Origin: CAVLDP01 sp963661945
GTDB lineage: Bacteria; Bacillota; Clostridia; Lachnospirales; Lachnospiraceae
Assembly (NCBI GenBank): GCA_963661945.1
Contig: CAVLDP010000031.1
Location: 1 to 14,108 of the forward strand
Direction: 5' to 3'
Length of the DNA stretch: 14,108 nucleotides
The notes under the pieces were generated by a model, which was given only the letters and a program-made list of their open reading frames with translations, was not told the origin of the DNA and did not search any database. Position 1 is the stretch's first letter. Each line of letters opens with the position of its first letter. The translations under genes were made by a program, and so were the position numbers. Positions 6,066-12,719 of the stretch are shown here, piece by piece.

Positions 6066-7952
6066 TTAATTTAGATATTTTCCTTGTTCCAGATAGACTA
6101 ATAGTACTGAGATATCCGCAGGAGAGACTCCCGCAATACGACTTGCTTGACCGATATTTACCGGACGAAGCTGAGACAACTTCTGCTTTGCTTCTATTCG
6201 AAGTGAACCTATCTCTTCATAATTAATATCGGCTGGTATCTTCTTCGCCTCCAGCTTCTTGAATTCCTCTACCTGCTTGTTCTGTCGAACAATATAACCA
6301 TCATACTTGATATTGATATTAATCTGTTCCATGACATCTGCTGGTAGATTCTCTGGTCGCTCCGGATCTAACTCAGCAAGCATCTCATAGGATAACTCCG
6401 GACGTCGAATCAATTCCACAAGAGAAGCACCCTTCTTCAGAGGAATTGAACCGTGTGCTTCAAGAAATTCCGAAATCTCATTTCTTGCACCAAGATGAAC
6501 CTCTGCGATTCTCTCCATCTCCGATTCAATGAGAGACTTCTTCTGAAGCAGCTTCTCATATCTCTCATCAGAGATAAGTCCAATTTCATGACCAATAGGA
6601 GTAAGGCGAAGATCTGCATTATCCTGTCTGAGAAGAAGTCGATACTCAGCACGAGAAGTCATCATACGATATGGCTCACGATTCTCCTTCGTCACAAGGT
6701 CATCAATCAGCACACCAATATAAGCCTGAGATCGATCGAGCACTAATGGTTCCTTACCAAGAACTTTAAGTGCTGCATTAATACCTGCGATTAGACCTTG
6801 TGCAGCAGCTTCTTCATAACCAGACGAACCATTAAACTGTCCTCCAGCGAATAATCCACCAACCTTCTTGAATTCCAGACTCGGATAGAGTTGGTTTGCA
6901 TTGATGCAATCATATTCTATGGCATAGGCATTACGAACAATTCTACAATTCTCGAGTCCAGGAACTGTGTGGTACATAGCATACTGAACATCCTCTGGCA
7001 TAGAAGAGGACATTCCACCGATGTACATCTCATTCGTATAGAGTCCCTCAGGCTCGATAAATAGCTGATGTCTGTCCTTATCTGCAAATTTTACCACTTT
7101 ATCTTCTATTGAGGGGCAATATCTAGGACCTGTTCCTTCGATAATTCCTGCATAGATTGGTGATTTATCCAGATTATCTCTTATAATCTCATGCGTCTTC
7201 TCATTCGTATAAGTGAGATAGCATGAGACTTGTTCCTTCTGAATGGAATCTGGATCTGTGGTAAATGAGAATGGCACAATCCTCTCATCACCAAATTGTT
7301 CCTCCATCTTAGAGAAATCAATAGATCTACGATCAATTCGTGCTGGAGTACCTGTCTTGAATCGATACATCTCAATTCCATGAGCCTTCAGTGAATCCGT
7401 AAGATAATTGGCAGCCTTTAGGCCATTTGGTCCAGTGTGTTCGATCACATCTCCATAGAGACATCTCGCCTTCAGATAAGTTCCCGTACAGAGAACCACT
7501 GCCTTACAATGATAGATTGCTCCAGAGTAGGTCTTAACACCAGTAATATGGCCATCTTCGACAAGTATTTCAGTTATTTCCGCTTGTCGTAGCGTCAAGT
7601 GGTCAGTTTTTTGAAGTGTTGATCTCATTTCCAAGGAGTACATTGCCTTATCTGCCTGCGCGCGAAGACTATGTACAGCGGGACCCTTTGACTTATTCAG
7701 CATCTTCGATTGAAGGAAGGTCTTATCTATATTGATACCCATCTGTCCACCGAGGGCATCAATCTCACGAACCAAATGTCCCTTACTCGTTCCACCAATA
7801 TTCGGATTGCATGGCATGAGTGCCACCGAATCCATACTAACTGTAAATATAATTGTCTCAAGTCCGAGTCTGGCGGAAGCAAGTGCTGCCTCACAACCAG
7901 CGTGACCTGCTCCAACCACTACTACGTCATACGTCTCTTCTACTACAGACAT
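6066..7952 (-). CDS. mnmG: tRNA uridine-34 5-carboxymethylaminomethyl modification enzyme, FAD subunit MnmG (GidA)
   Basis: MnmG works with MnmE to install the carboxymethylaminomethyl group at C5 of wobble uridine 34 in tRNAs reading split codon boxes, using FAD and methylene-tetrahydrofolate. The protein is 628 residues, the usual length. The N-terminal dinucleotide-binding motif is VGAGHAGCEAA (residues 13-23). The two conserved cysteines are present as MPCNPNIGG (C48) and GPRYCPSIEDK (C279). Further signatures are GLFAGGQFNGSSGYEEAAAQG and the C-terminal helical domain that contacts MnmE (SRIAGVSPADISVLLVYL). The ATG has GGAGGA 4 nt upstream. It follows mnmE with 14 nt between them, so the two partner subunits are made from one message. 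Confidence 0.98.
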   Translation of the reverse strand: MSVVEETYDVVVVGAGHAGCEAALASARLGLETIIFTVSMDSVALMPCNPNIGGTSKGHLVREIDALGGQMGINIDKTFLQSKMLNKSKGPAVHSLRAQADKAMYSLEMRSTLQKTDHLTLRQAEITEILVEDGHITGVKTYSGAIYHCKAVVLCTGTYLKARCLYGDVIEHTGPNGLKAANYLTDSLKAHGIEMYRFKTGTPARIDRRSIDFSKMEEQFGDERIVPFSFTTDPDSIQKEQVSCYLTYTNEKTHEIIRDNLDKSPIYAGIIEGTGPRYCPSIEDKVVKFADKDRHQLFIEPEGLYTNEMYIGGMSSSMPEDVQYAMYHTVPGLENCRIVRNAYAIEYDCINANQLYPSLEFKKVGGLFAGGQFNGSSGYEEAAAQGLIAGINAALKVLGKEPLVLDRSQAYIGVLIDDLVTKENREPYRMMTSRAEYRLLLRQDNADLRLTPIGHEIGLISDERYEKLLQKKSLIESEMERIAEVHLGARNEISEFLEAHGSIPLKKGASLVELIRRPELSYEMLAELDPERPENLPADVMEQININIKYDGYIVRQNKQVEEFKKLEAKKIPADINYEEIGSLRIEAKQKLSQLRPVNIGQASRIAGVSPADISVLLVYLEQGKYLN

Positions 7953-7966
7953 AAAATCCTCCGAAA

Positions 7967-9334
7967 TTATTTTCCCATACAGAACTTAGAGAAAATCTCA
8001 TCCACTAAATCATCGGTTACTTCTTCCCCAAGTATAAGACCAAGCTGTGTATATGCATCCATTAGGTCAATAGAGAAAAAGTCCTCAGACATACCATTTT
8101 CGATACTTTCTTCTACCAAATGTAAACTCATCCCTGCTTTTTGTAAAGCAAATTTGTGACGAGCATTCGTAATATAAACTTCCTGATTCAGCTTGATCTC
8201 TCCAGAGAAGAACTGACTCTTGATATATTCTCTCAATTCATCTATTCCACTTGCTTCCTTTGCAGAGACAGAGATAATTTCTGAATCAACATATTGACTC
8301 ATCTCATCTTCTGTAATGACAGACTTGAGATCTGATTTATTTAATAGAACAATGGCTTTCCGATTCCTTAGCTTCTGGATAATAGCATGATCATTCTCAT
8401 CGAGTGGACTTGAAGAATCCACAACATAGATAATAAAATCTGCTTCCTCCATTGTCTTCATTGCTCGCTCTACACCTATTTGTTCTACGAGATCATCTGT
8501 GTCACGAATGCCAGCTGTATCTATAATATTAAGTGTAATTCCTGAGAGATTAATTTTCTCTTCCAGAATATCTCTTGTCGTACCAGGAATATCGGTTACA
8601 ATTGCCTTCTCTCTTCCTGCTAAGACATTGAGTAGGCTTGACTTACCAGCATTTGGTCTTCCAACAATTGCTGTATTAATTCCTTCCTTCAGTAGACTTC
8701 CATCCTCAGAACTATTAATTAATTCATTTATCTCATCTTGAATCGGAATTAACTTATGAAGCAATTCCTCGGAATAACCATCCAGACTAATATGCTCCGG
8801 ATCATCAAGAGCAGACTCAATATAAGCAATCTCATATAGAATCTTCGCTCTTAGATCTCTAATCTTCTCAGATAAATGACCACCTAATTGACGGATGGAA
8901 TTTTGAAGGGCAAATTCATTTTCAGCAGAAATGACATCCATCACAGACTCCGCCTGAGATAAATCAATTCTTCCATTTAAGAAGGCTCTCTTGGTGAATT
9001 CACCAGGTTCAGCAGGTCTTGCACCAGATGCAATGCAAGCTTCCATGATTCTTGTCATAACAAGTGCTCCGCCATGACAATCAATCTCCACCGTGTCCTC
9101 AGTCGTATAAGTTCTTGGTCCACGAAGAAGAAGTAGCATAACTTCATCAATTACCTGTCCATCAATGACGATATGTCCATAATGAACCGTATGAGACTCT
9201 AACTCTTGAAGATTCTTCTCCTTAAATATCTGATTTGCAACCTGAATTGCATTACTTCCACTGATACGAACAATTCCTATACCAGCATTGGTCATAGCAG
9301 AAGAAATAGCTACAATTGTATCATTTGTTGACAT
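7967..9334 (-). CDS. mnmE: tRNA modification GTPase MnmE (TrmE)
   Basis: This GTPase is the partner of MnmG in wobble-uridine modification. From the ATG at 9334 the protein has 455 residues. The N-terminal folate-binding domain (about 1-118) contains IVRISG and DCHGG. The helical domain follows. The inserted G domain has GRPNAGKS (225-232), TTRD (252-255), DTAG (272-275), NKSD (332-335) and SAK (357-359). The protein ends in FCMGK (451-455), matching the FC(I/M)GK ending whose cysteine is essential in the family. GGAGGT lies 7 nt before this ATG. An in-frame upstream ATG at 9391 is rejected, because it would translate through a terminator hairpin. No promoter is visible between jag and mnmE, so expression probably depends on read-through. 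Confidence 0.97.
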   Translation of the reverse strand: MSTNDTIVAISSAMTNAGIGIVRISGSNAIQVANQIFKEKNLQELESHTVHYGHIVIDGQVIDEVMLLLLRGPRTYTTEDTVEIDCHGGALVMTRIMEACIASGARPAEPGEFTKRAFLNGRIDLSQAESVMDVISAENEFALQNSIRQLGGHLSEKIRDLRAKILYEIAYIESALDDPEHISLDGYSEELLHKLIPIQDEINELINSSEDGSLLKEGINTAIVGRPNAGKSSLLNVLAGREKAIVTDIPGTTRDILEEKINLSGITLNIIDTAGIRDTDDLVEQIGVERAMKTMEEADFIIYVVDSSSPLDENDHAIIQKLRNRKAIVLLNKSDLKSVITEDEMSQYVDSEIISVSAKEASGIDELREYIKSQFFSGEIKLNQEVYITNARHKFALQKAGMSLHLVEESIENGMSEDFFSIDLMDAYTQLGLILGEEVTDDLVDEIFSKFCMGK

Positions 9335-9340
9335 AGAGTA

Positions 9341-9346
9341 ACCTCC
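9341..9346 (-). promoter_or_regulatory. mnmE ribosome-binding site joined to a terminator T-tract
   Basis: GGAGGT (minus strand, 9346-9341) starts on the base after the eight-T run of the terminator and lies 7 nt before the mnmE ATG. It fixes the mnmE start at 9334. Confidence 0.9.
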
Positions 9347-9380
9347 AAAAAAAAGGATTCCACCAAACAAGGTGGAATCC
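9347..9380 (-). terminator. Terminator or attenuator between jag and mnmE
   Basis: GGATTCCACC (9355-9364) and GGTGGAATCC (9371-9380) form a perfect 10-bp stem with a 6-nt loop, followed on the minus strand by eight T (9347-9354). It lies 17 nt beyond the jag stop. By sequence it is a strong intrinsic terminator, but it stands inside what is otherwise one co-directional gene train. Confidence 0.92.
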
Positions 9381-9397
9381 ACTAATAGCAACTTTGA

Positions 9398-10135
9398 TTA
9401 TCTCTTAGGAGAAACCACTACATGACGATATGGCTCTTCGCCTTCGCTATGAGTAACTACACGATCATCATCAGCAAGTGCTGCATGAATAACTCTTCTC
9501 TCATAAGGATTCATAGCTTCAAGAGAACATGACTTTCCAGTTCTCTGTACCTTATGTGACACATTATGTGCCAGATTCTCAAGAGTCTCCTTACGACGAC
9601 GACGATAATCTTCTGTATCAATCTTAACTCTTACATATTCAGAAGAGGTACGATTTACTGCAAGATTGGTCAGATACTGAAGAGAATCAAGAGTCATACC
9701 TCTCTTACCAATGATGATACCCATCTCTGGTCCCTTCAGATCTACATTCAATGTCTTACCGTTATCTTCCTCAGAAATGGTAAGGTCAATCTCAACTTCA
9801 AGATTCATAGCATGAAATACATCATCTAAGAACTTCTTAGCAACTTCTTCTACATCAGAAGAATCTTCTGCCTTCTCTGTATTCTCTTCCTTCTTATCTT
9901 CAGACCAAACAGCAGCAGTCGATGCAACCTTTGCAGCTTCCTCTTCTTCTGCCTTAGCCTTCTCAGCCTTAGAGATAACCTTGATTACAGCATCCTTACT
10001 TGCAAAACCAAGAAATCCATTTGAACCCTTCTCTACAACTTCGTATTCAATCTGATCACTTGTAAGACCAAGTGAAACAGTAGCAGCAGTAACAGCTTCT
10101 TCTACTGTCTTTCCAGTAAATTCTCTATACTCCAT
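9398..10135 (-). CDS. jag: RNA-binding protein Jag/KhpB (Jag-N, KH and R3H domains)
   Basis: This 245-residue RNA-binding protein belongs to the SpoIIIJ-associated family. Its homologues (KhpB/EloR) act with KhpA in controlling cell elongation and division and bind many RNAs. The Jag-N domain covers residues 1-52 (EYREFTGKTVEEAV...). An acidic and alanine-rich linker follows (about 55-95). The KH domain has IIGKRG (141-146). The C-terminal R3H domain has NPYERRVIHAAL with R213 and H217, then THSEGEEPYRHVVV. The ATG at 10135 is preferred over a GTG three codons earlier: AAGGGG lies 8 nt before the ATG but would directly abut the GTG. The yidC stop codon lies within this ribosome-binding site (TAAGGGG), so the two genes are tightly coupled. 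Confidence 0.96.
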   Translation of the reverse strand: MEYREFTGKTVEEAVTAATVSLGLTSDQIEYEVVEKGSNGFLGFASKDAVIKVISKAEKAKAEEEEAAKVASTAAVWSEDKKEENTEKAEDSSDVEEVAKKFLDDVFHAMNLEVEIDLTISEEDNGKTLNVDLKGPEMGIIIGKRGMTLDSLQYLTNLAVNRTSSEYVRVKIDTEDYRRRRKETLENLAHNVSHKVQRTGKSCSLEAMNPYERRVIHAALADDDRVVTHSEGEEPYRHVVVSPKR

Positions 10136-10147
10136 TACTTTCACCCC

Positions 10148-11410
10148 TTACTTATTATTTCTTTCGTTGAATTCCTTAACCTTATTCGCTTTCGCAGCCA
10201 TAGAACCAGCTGGTGCAGAAGAACGTAACTTCTCCGCTCTCTCCAAGGCTTCCTTATTAGAAGTATTTACCTTGGCCTTATCAGACATTGTCTGCTTAGT
10301 GCTCATAGTAGCAGCATTGTAAATCTGTGCTCTACGCTCACCACGCTTCTCTGCCTTCGCAGCTGCCTTCTTCTTGTTCTTCTCGATGATATCTTCTAGA
10401 TCAATCTTCTCGAAATGCTTATTCAGACAAATCTGCTGAACAATACGAACAATAGAACCAACAATCCAGTAAAGAACCAAACCAACAGGAACTGTAAAAG
10501 CAATGATAAGTGACATGATTGGCATCATCATGTTCATGGTCTTCATCTGCATAGCCATCTGATCATTACCATCAGTATTCTGAGGAGTTAACTTCAGATT
10601 ACACATCTGAGATGCATATGATGCAACTGGAACAAGAAGTGCAGCAATAAGAAGTAACCAATTATGACCAGAAAATCCTGTCTTAATCAGATTCCAAGGA
10701 GTATCTGAAATATTAAGAATAAATAAATAATTGATGTCAGCAAGAGCAGAATGAGTAGATGAAATCAAATCAGAAAGTCCTGAGAAAGACTGAGTAAGAG
10801 TATTCCATCCATCATCTGATAGCTTATAGAGTACATCAATAATATAGTTACCAAGAGTAGTAGAATCCGTTGCTGTAAAATCAACAGATACATTACTGAG
10901 CTTAGCTCCATCATAGACACTCTGCATGGTATCCTGCCAACCATCTGTTGCCATAATACCATTTACCAGATCACCAAATACATTCTTAACAGAGCTAATG
11001 TAAGCAGGAACATTGTAGAACACACGATACAGAGCAAATAAGATTGGCATCTGAACCAAGAGCTGTACACATGAACCTGTCGGAGAAATACCATACTTAT
11101 CATAGATAACCTGGGTTTCCTCCTGCTGTGCCTGCATAGATTCGTTATCTCTCTTACCCTTGTACTTATCCTGAACAGCCTTGAGTTCTGGCTGCATCTT
11201 ACGCGACAGAACAGAAAACTTCTGCTGCTGATAAGTCAGTGGGAACAAACACAGATAAATAAAAATAGTAAAAATAACAATTGTCAGTGCAATACTACCA
11301 AAGCCTAAGGAATCTAATAAGACATAAATCTTATCCATAATCCATCCGAGGCCTTTGGCAATTGGACCGAGAATTGAACCGTTATAAGCGGTTAAGTACA
11401 TTTCAGTCAA
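10148..11410 (-). CDS. yidC: Membrane protein insertase YidC/Oxa1 family (SpoIIIJ-like)
   Basis: YidC inserts membrane proteins, alone or with the Sec translocon. At 420 residues it is longer than the Bacillus homologues. There are about five membrane helices (approximately 37-58, 116-136, 222-238, 250-270 and 296-326). A basic cytoplasmic hairpin holds QKFSVLSRKMQPELKAVQ, and the C-terminal tail (about 333-420) is long and K/R/A-rich, as in ribosome-binding YidC tails. The segment 138-220 is a longer extracytoplasmic loop than usual. No lipobox cysteine is seen at the N-terminus. The start is a TTG at 11410, chosen because AGGAGG stands exactly 7 nt upstream; the next ATG (11401) is 16 nt away. 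The groove arginine, five residues before the FPLT proline, is Y52 here. Confidence 0.95.
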   Translation of the reverse strand: MTEMYLTAYNGSILGPIAKGLGWIMDKIYVLLDSLGFGSIALTIVIFTIFIYLCLFPLTYQQQKFSVLSRKMQPELKAVQDKYKGKRDNESMQAQQEETQVIYDKYGISPTGSCVQLLVQMPILFALYRVFYNVPAYISSVKNVFGDLVNGIMATDGWQDTMQSVYDGAKLSNVSVDFTATDSTTLGNYIIDVLYKLSDDGWNTLTQSFSGLSDLISSTHSALADINYLFILNISDTPWNLIKTGFSGHNWLLLIAALLVPVASYASQMCNLKLTPQNTDGNDQMAMQMKTMNMMMPIMSLIIAFTVPVGLVLYWIVGSIVRIVQQICLNKHFEKIDLEDIIEKNKKKAAAKAEKRGERRAQIYNAATMSTKQTMSDKAKVNTSNKEALERAEKLRSSAPAGSMAAKANKVKEFNERNNK

Positions 11411-11437
11411 AGTTAAACCTCCTGCTTAGGTCCTTAC

Positions 11438-11650
11438 CTACGGCACAGGATCAAAACCGCCATGAGAAAATGGATTACATCTAAGTATTCTCCAAGCGGC
11501 AAGTGCTCCCCCTTTAACTGCCCCATATTTTTCAACAGCCTGTAGCCCATATGTGGAGCATGTCGGATAATAAGGACATTTTGTTGTCTTCATTGGAGAA
11601 ATATATTTTCTATAGAACTTAATCAAAAATATTAGAATCTTCTTCGCCAT
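11438..11650 (-). CDS. yidD: Membrane protein insertion efficiency factor YidD
   Basis: YidD is a small membrane-associated protein encoded beside rnpA and yidC. In E. coli it improves YidC-dependent insertion. The 70-residue protein has the full family signature: an amphipathic N-terminus (KKILIFLIKFYRKYISP), three conserved cysteines (C25, C31, C58) within CPYYPTCSTYGLQAVEKYG and RILRCNPFSHGGFDPVP, and a normal length. It begins 6 nt after the rnpA stop without a clear Shine-Dalgarno sequence, consistent with translational coupling, and ends 27 nt before yidC. Confidence 0.97.
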   Translation of the reverse strand: MAKKILIFLIKFYRKYISPMKTTKCPYYPTCSTYGLQAVEKYGAVKGGALAAWRILRCNPFSHGGFDPVP

Positions 11651-11656
11651 AGTTCA

Positions 11657-12010
11657 CTATCTATCCAATTCAGAATCATTTTGTAAACCTTGAAGATTTG
11701 CCAGATGAAGAAGCGCAGATTCCATATCCTGATAGGATATGTCTCTTGCTGTTGGTCTAGCAACGATTACAATGTCCCAACTACTATGAAACATCTCTTC
11801 ATGTAATCTATAACTTTCTCTGATCAGTCTCGTCAAATGATGTCTTACTACACTGTTGCCAACTTTCTTGCTGACAGAAATACCAATACGGTTTCTAGAT
11901 AAATCATTGGGAAGAACATACATAACCAGGTATTTATTAGCCTTAGACTTACCCTTTTTATATACTCTCTGAAAATCTCTATTTTTCTTAAGTGATTCAC
12001 TATACTTCAT
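11657..12010 (-). CDS. rnpA: Ribonuclease P protein component
   Basis: RnpA is the protein subunit of RNase P, which helps the catalytic RNA remove 5' leaders from pre-tRNAs. The 117-residue protein has the family core RIGISVSKKVGNSVVRHHLTRLIRE (about residues 41-65). The usual R-N-R-x-K-R signature is R-H-H-L-T-R (56-61) here, a variant I associate with Lachnospiraceae. The N-terminal KNRDFQRVYKKGK binds the tRNA leader in homologues. The ATG at 12010 has AGG 8 nt upstream. It follows rpmH, separated by a hairpin that probably lowers its expression relative to L34, and is nearly contiguous with yidD. Confidence 0.96.
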   Translation of the reverse strand: MKYSESLKKNRDFQRVYKKGKSKANKYLVMYVLPNDLSRNRIGISVSKKVGNSVVRHHLTRLIRESYRLHEEMFHSSWDIVIVARPTARDISYQDMESALLHLANLQGLQNDSELDR

Positions 12011-12024
12011 ATGATTTACCTATC

Positions 12025-12060
12025 CAAAAAAGAAGAAAAGACCACAAAAAGATGTGGCCT
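12025..12060 (-). terminator. Hairpin attenuator or terminator between rpmH and rnpA
   Basis: Positions 12039-12046 and 12053-12060 form an 8-bp stem on the minus strand with one G-U pair and a 6-nt loop. The stem is followed by TTTTCTTCTTTTTT, a T-tract broken by two C. It begins 5 nt after the rpmH stop. The imperfect tract suggests partial termination, which would yield much L34 message and less rnpA message. Confidence 0.75.
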
Positions 12061-12065
12061 AGAAT

Positions 12066-12200
12066 TTATGCAGATAATTTCTTTCTTCCTTTAAGTCTTC
12101 TAGAACGAAGTACCTTTCTTCCATTAGCGGTGCTCATTCTTGAACGGAAACCATGAACCTTAGATCTCTGTCTCTTTTTTGGCTGATATGTCATCTTCAT
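12066..12200 (-). CDS. rpmH: 50S ribosomal protein L34
   Basis: This 44-residue, highly basic protein of the large ribosomal subunit has the full-length family sequence TYQPKKRQRSKVHGFRSRM followed by STANGRKVLRSRRLKGRKKLSA. The start at 12200 has an almost ideal Shine-Dalgarno sequence (AAAGGAGGTG) upstream. A further in-frame ATG two codons later is too far from it, and a longer frame to 12281 would run through the promoter. It is the first gene of the leftward train and carries the strongest visible promoter of the window. Confidence 0.98.
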   Translation of the reverse strand: MKMTYQPKKRQRSKVHGFRSRMSTANGRKVLRSRRLKGRKKLSA

Positions 12201-12240
12201 AATATATCCACCTCCTTTATATGAAAAAACATCAGCACTA

Positions 12241-12268
12241 ATTATAGCAAAAAAGTCCGTAAAGTCAA
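12241..12268 (-). promoter_or_regulatory. Strong promoter of the rpmH train
   Basis: On the minus strand TTGACT (12268-12263) and TATAAT (12246-12241) are 16 nt apart, and TGC precedes the -10, giving an extended -10 element. Transcription should start near 12234, leaving a short leader with the rpmH ribosome-binding site. Confidence 0.88.
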
Positions 12269-12380
12269 GGAATTTCAGCATTTTCCTATTATGTTAATAA
12301 AATCTCTGTAAACTACAACATCTATTATTTTGCTGGATCCATAAATCTAAATCTAGTAAGTTATCCCACTTATCAACTAC

Positions 12381-12389
12381 TTATCCACA
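12381..12389 (+). promoter_or_regulatory. Consensus DnaA box in oriC
   Basis: TTATCCACA is the perfect consensus. It is the last of three closely packed plus-oriented boxes, with start-to-start distances of 9 and 11 bp. Confidence 0.85.
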
Positions 12390-12412
12390 AATAAAAACAT
12401 TCTTTACACGAG

Positions 12413-12455
12413 TTTATAAACTTTTTATAAACTCCTAATTAAATTGTTTATAACT
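12413..12455. repeat. AT-rich TTTATAAACT repeats, candidate DNA-unwinding element
   Basis: TTTATAAACT occurs at 12413 and 12424 (11 bp apart), and a third, imperfect copy GTTTATAACT lies at 12446. The first copy is part of a 12-bp palindrome (12411-12422). They lie between the two oppositely oriented DnaA-box groups. Confidence 0.55.
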
Positions 12456-12498
12456 GGTTGATAAGTAGGATAATTATTATTTTTTCAAGTTTACATGC

Positions 12499-12507
12499 TG
12501 GGGATAA
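12499..12507 (-). promoter_or_regulatory. DnaA box (minus orientation, one mismatch)
   Basis: On the minus strand this reads TTATCCCCA, one change from the consensus TTATCCACA. A second one-mismatch box (TTATCAACA) is at 12597-12605 in the same orientation. Confidence 0.65.
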
Positions 12508-12596
12508 ATTAATTGATACCCTAAAATATGGCTTTATTTTAGTTCATAAATCAATTTTACTTCATTGTTAGTATATGACTACTAATGTATCGATTT

Positions 12597-12605
12597 TGTT
12601 GATAA
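12597..12605 (-). promoter_or_regulatory. DnaA box (minus orientation, one mismatch) upstream of dnaA
   Basis: The minus strand reads TTATCAACA. It is the last good box before dnaA, about 115 bp upstream of the start codon, and could serve both origin function and autoregulation. TTATACCCA at 12661 is a weaker candidate nearer the promoter. Confidence 0.6.
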
Positions 12606-12671
12606 ATGAGTTCATTTAGTATAAACTAGAAATTGGTAAATTTCGTATTTTTATAGGTAGTTATACCCATC

Positions 12672-12700
12672 TTGAATCGAATTTCTACCTATTATATACA
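12672..12700 (+). promoter_or_regulatory. Possible dnaA promoter
   Basis: TTGAAT (12672-12677) and TATACA (12695-12700) are 17 nt apart, each matching four of six consensus bases. Transcription would start near 12707, immediately before the GGAG at 12710. This is only a tentative choice within an AT-rich region where weak matches are frequent. Confidence 0.35.
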
Positions 12701-12719
12701 TACAGAATTGGAGCATGTT

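Larger units (their letters stand above)
12270..12719. other. oriC: Probable chromosomal origin oriC (dnaA-rpmH intergenic region)
   Basis: This gene-free, very AT-rich stretch separates divergent rpmH and dnaA. Plus-oriented DnaA boxes stand in tandem at 12361 (TTATCCCAC), 12370 (TTATCAACT) and 12381 (TTATCCACA, perfect). Minus-oriented boxes stand at 12456 (GGTTGATAA), 12499 (TGGGGATAA) and 12597 (TGTTGATAA). Between the two groups are TTTATAAACT at 12413-12422 and 12424-12433, 11 bp apart, and the related GTTTATAACT at 12446-12455. These are candidates for the unwinding region. CTACTAA (12579-12585) recalls the DnaA-trio motif but is too short to be sure. All genes except the hydrolase-like one are transcribed away from this region, as expected for an origin. 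The unseen dnaA-dnaN gap may hold a second half. Confidence 0.85.

Noticed and set aside
9335..9391. In-frame 19-residue N-terminal extension of MnmE (MLLVDSTLFGG...)
   Set aside because: It is the translation of the terminator hairpin and T-tract. The family begins at the ATG 9334, which has its own GGAGGT.
12201..12281. In-frame 27-residue N-terminal extension of L34
   Set aside because: It covers the rpmH promoter and the Shine-Dalgarno sequence. L34 is 44 residues in the family.
12672..12719. TTG start adding 16 residues to DnaA
   Set aside because: There is no ribosome-binding site, and it overlaps a possible -35 element. GGAG fits the ATG at 12720.
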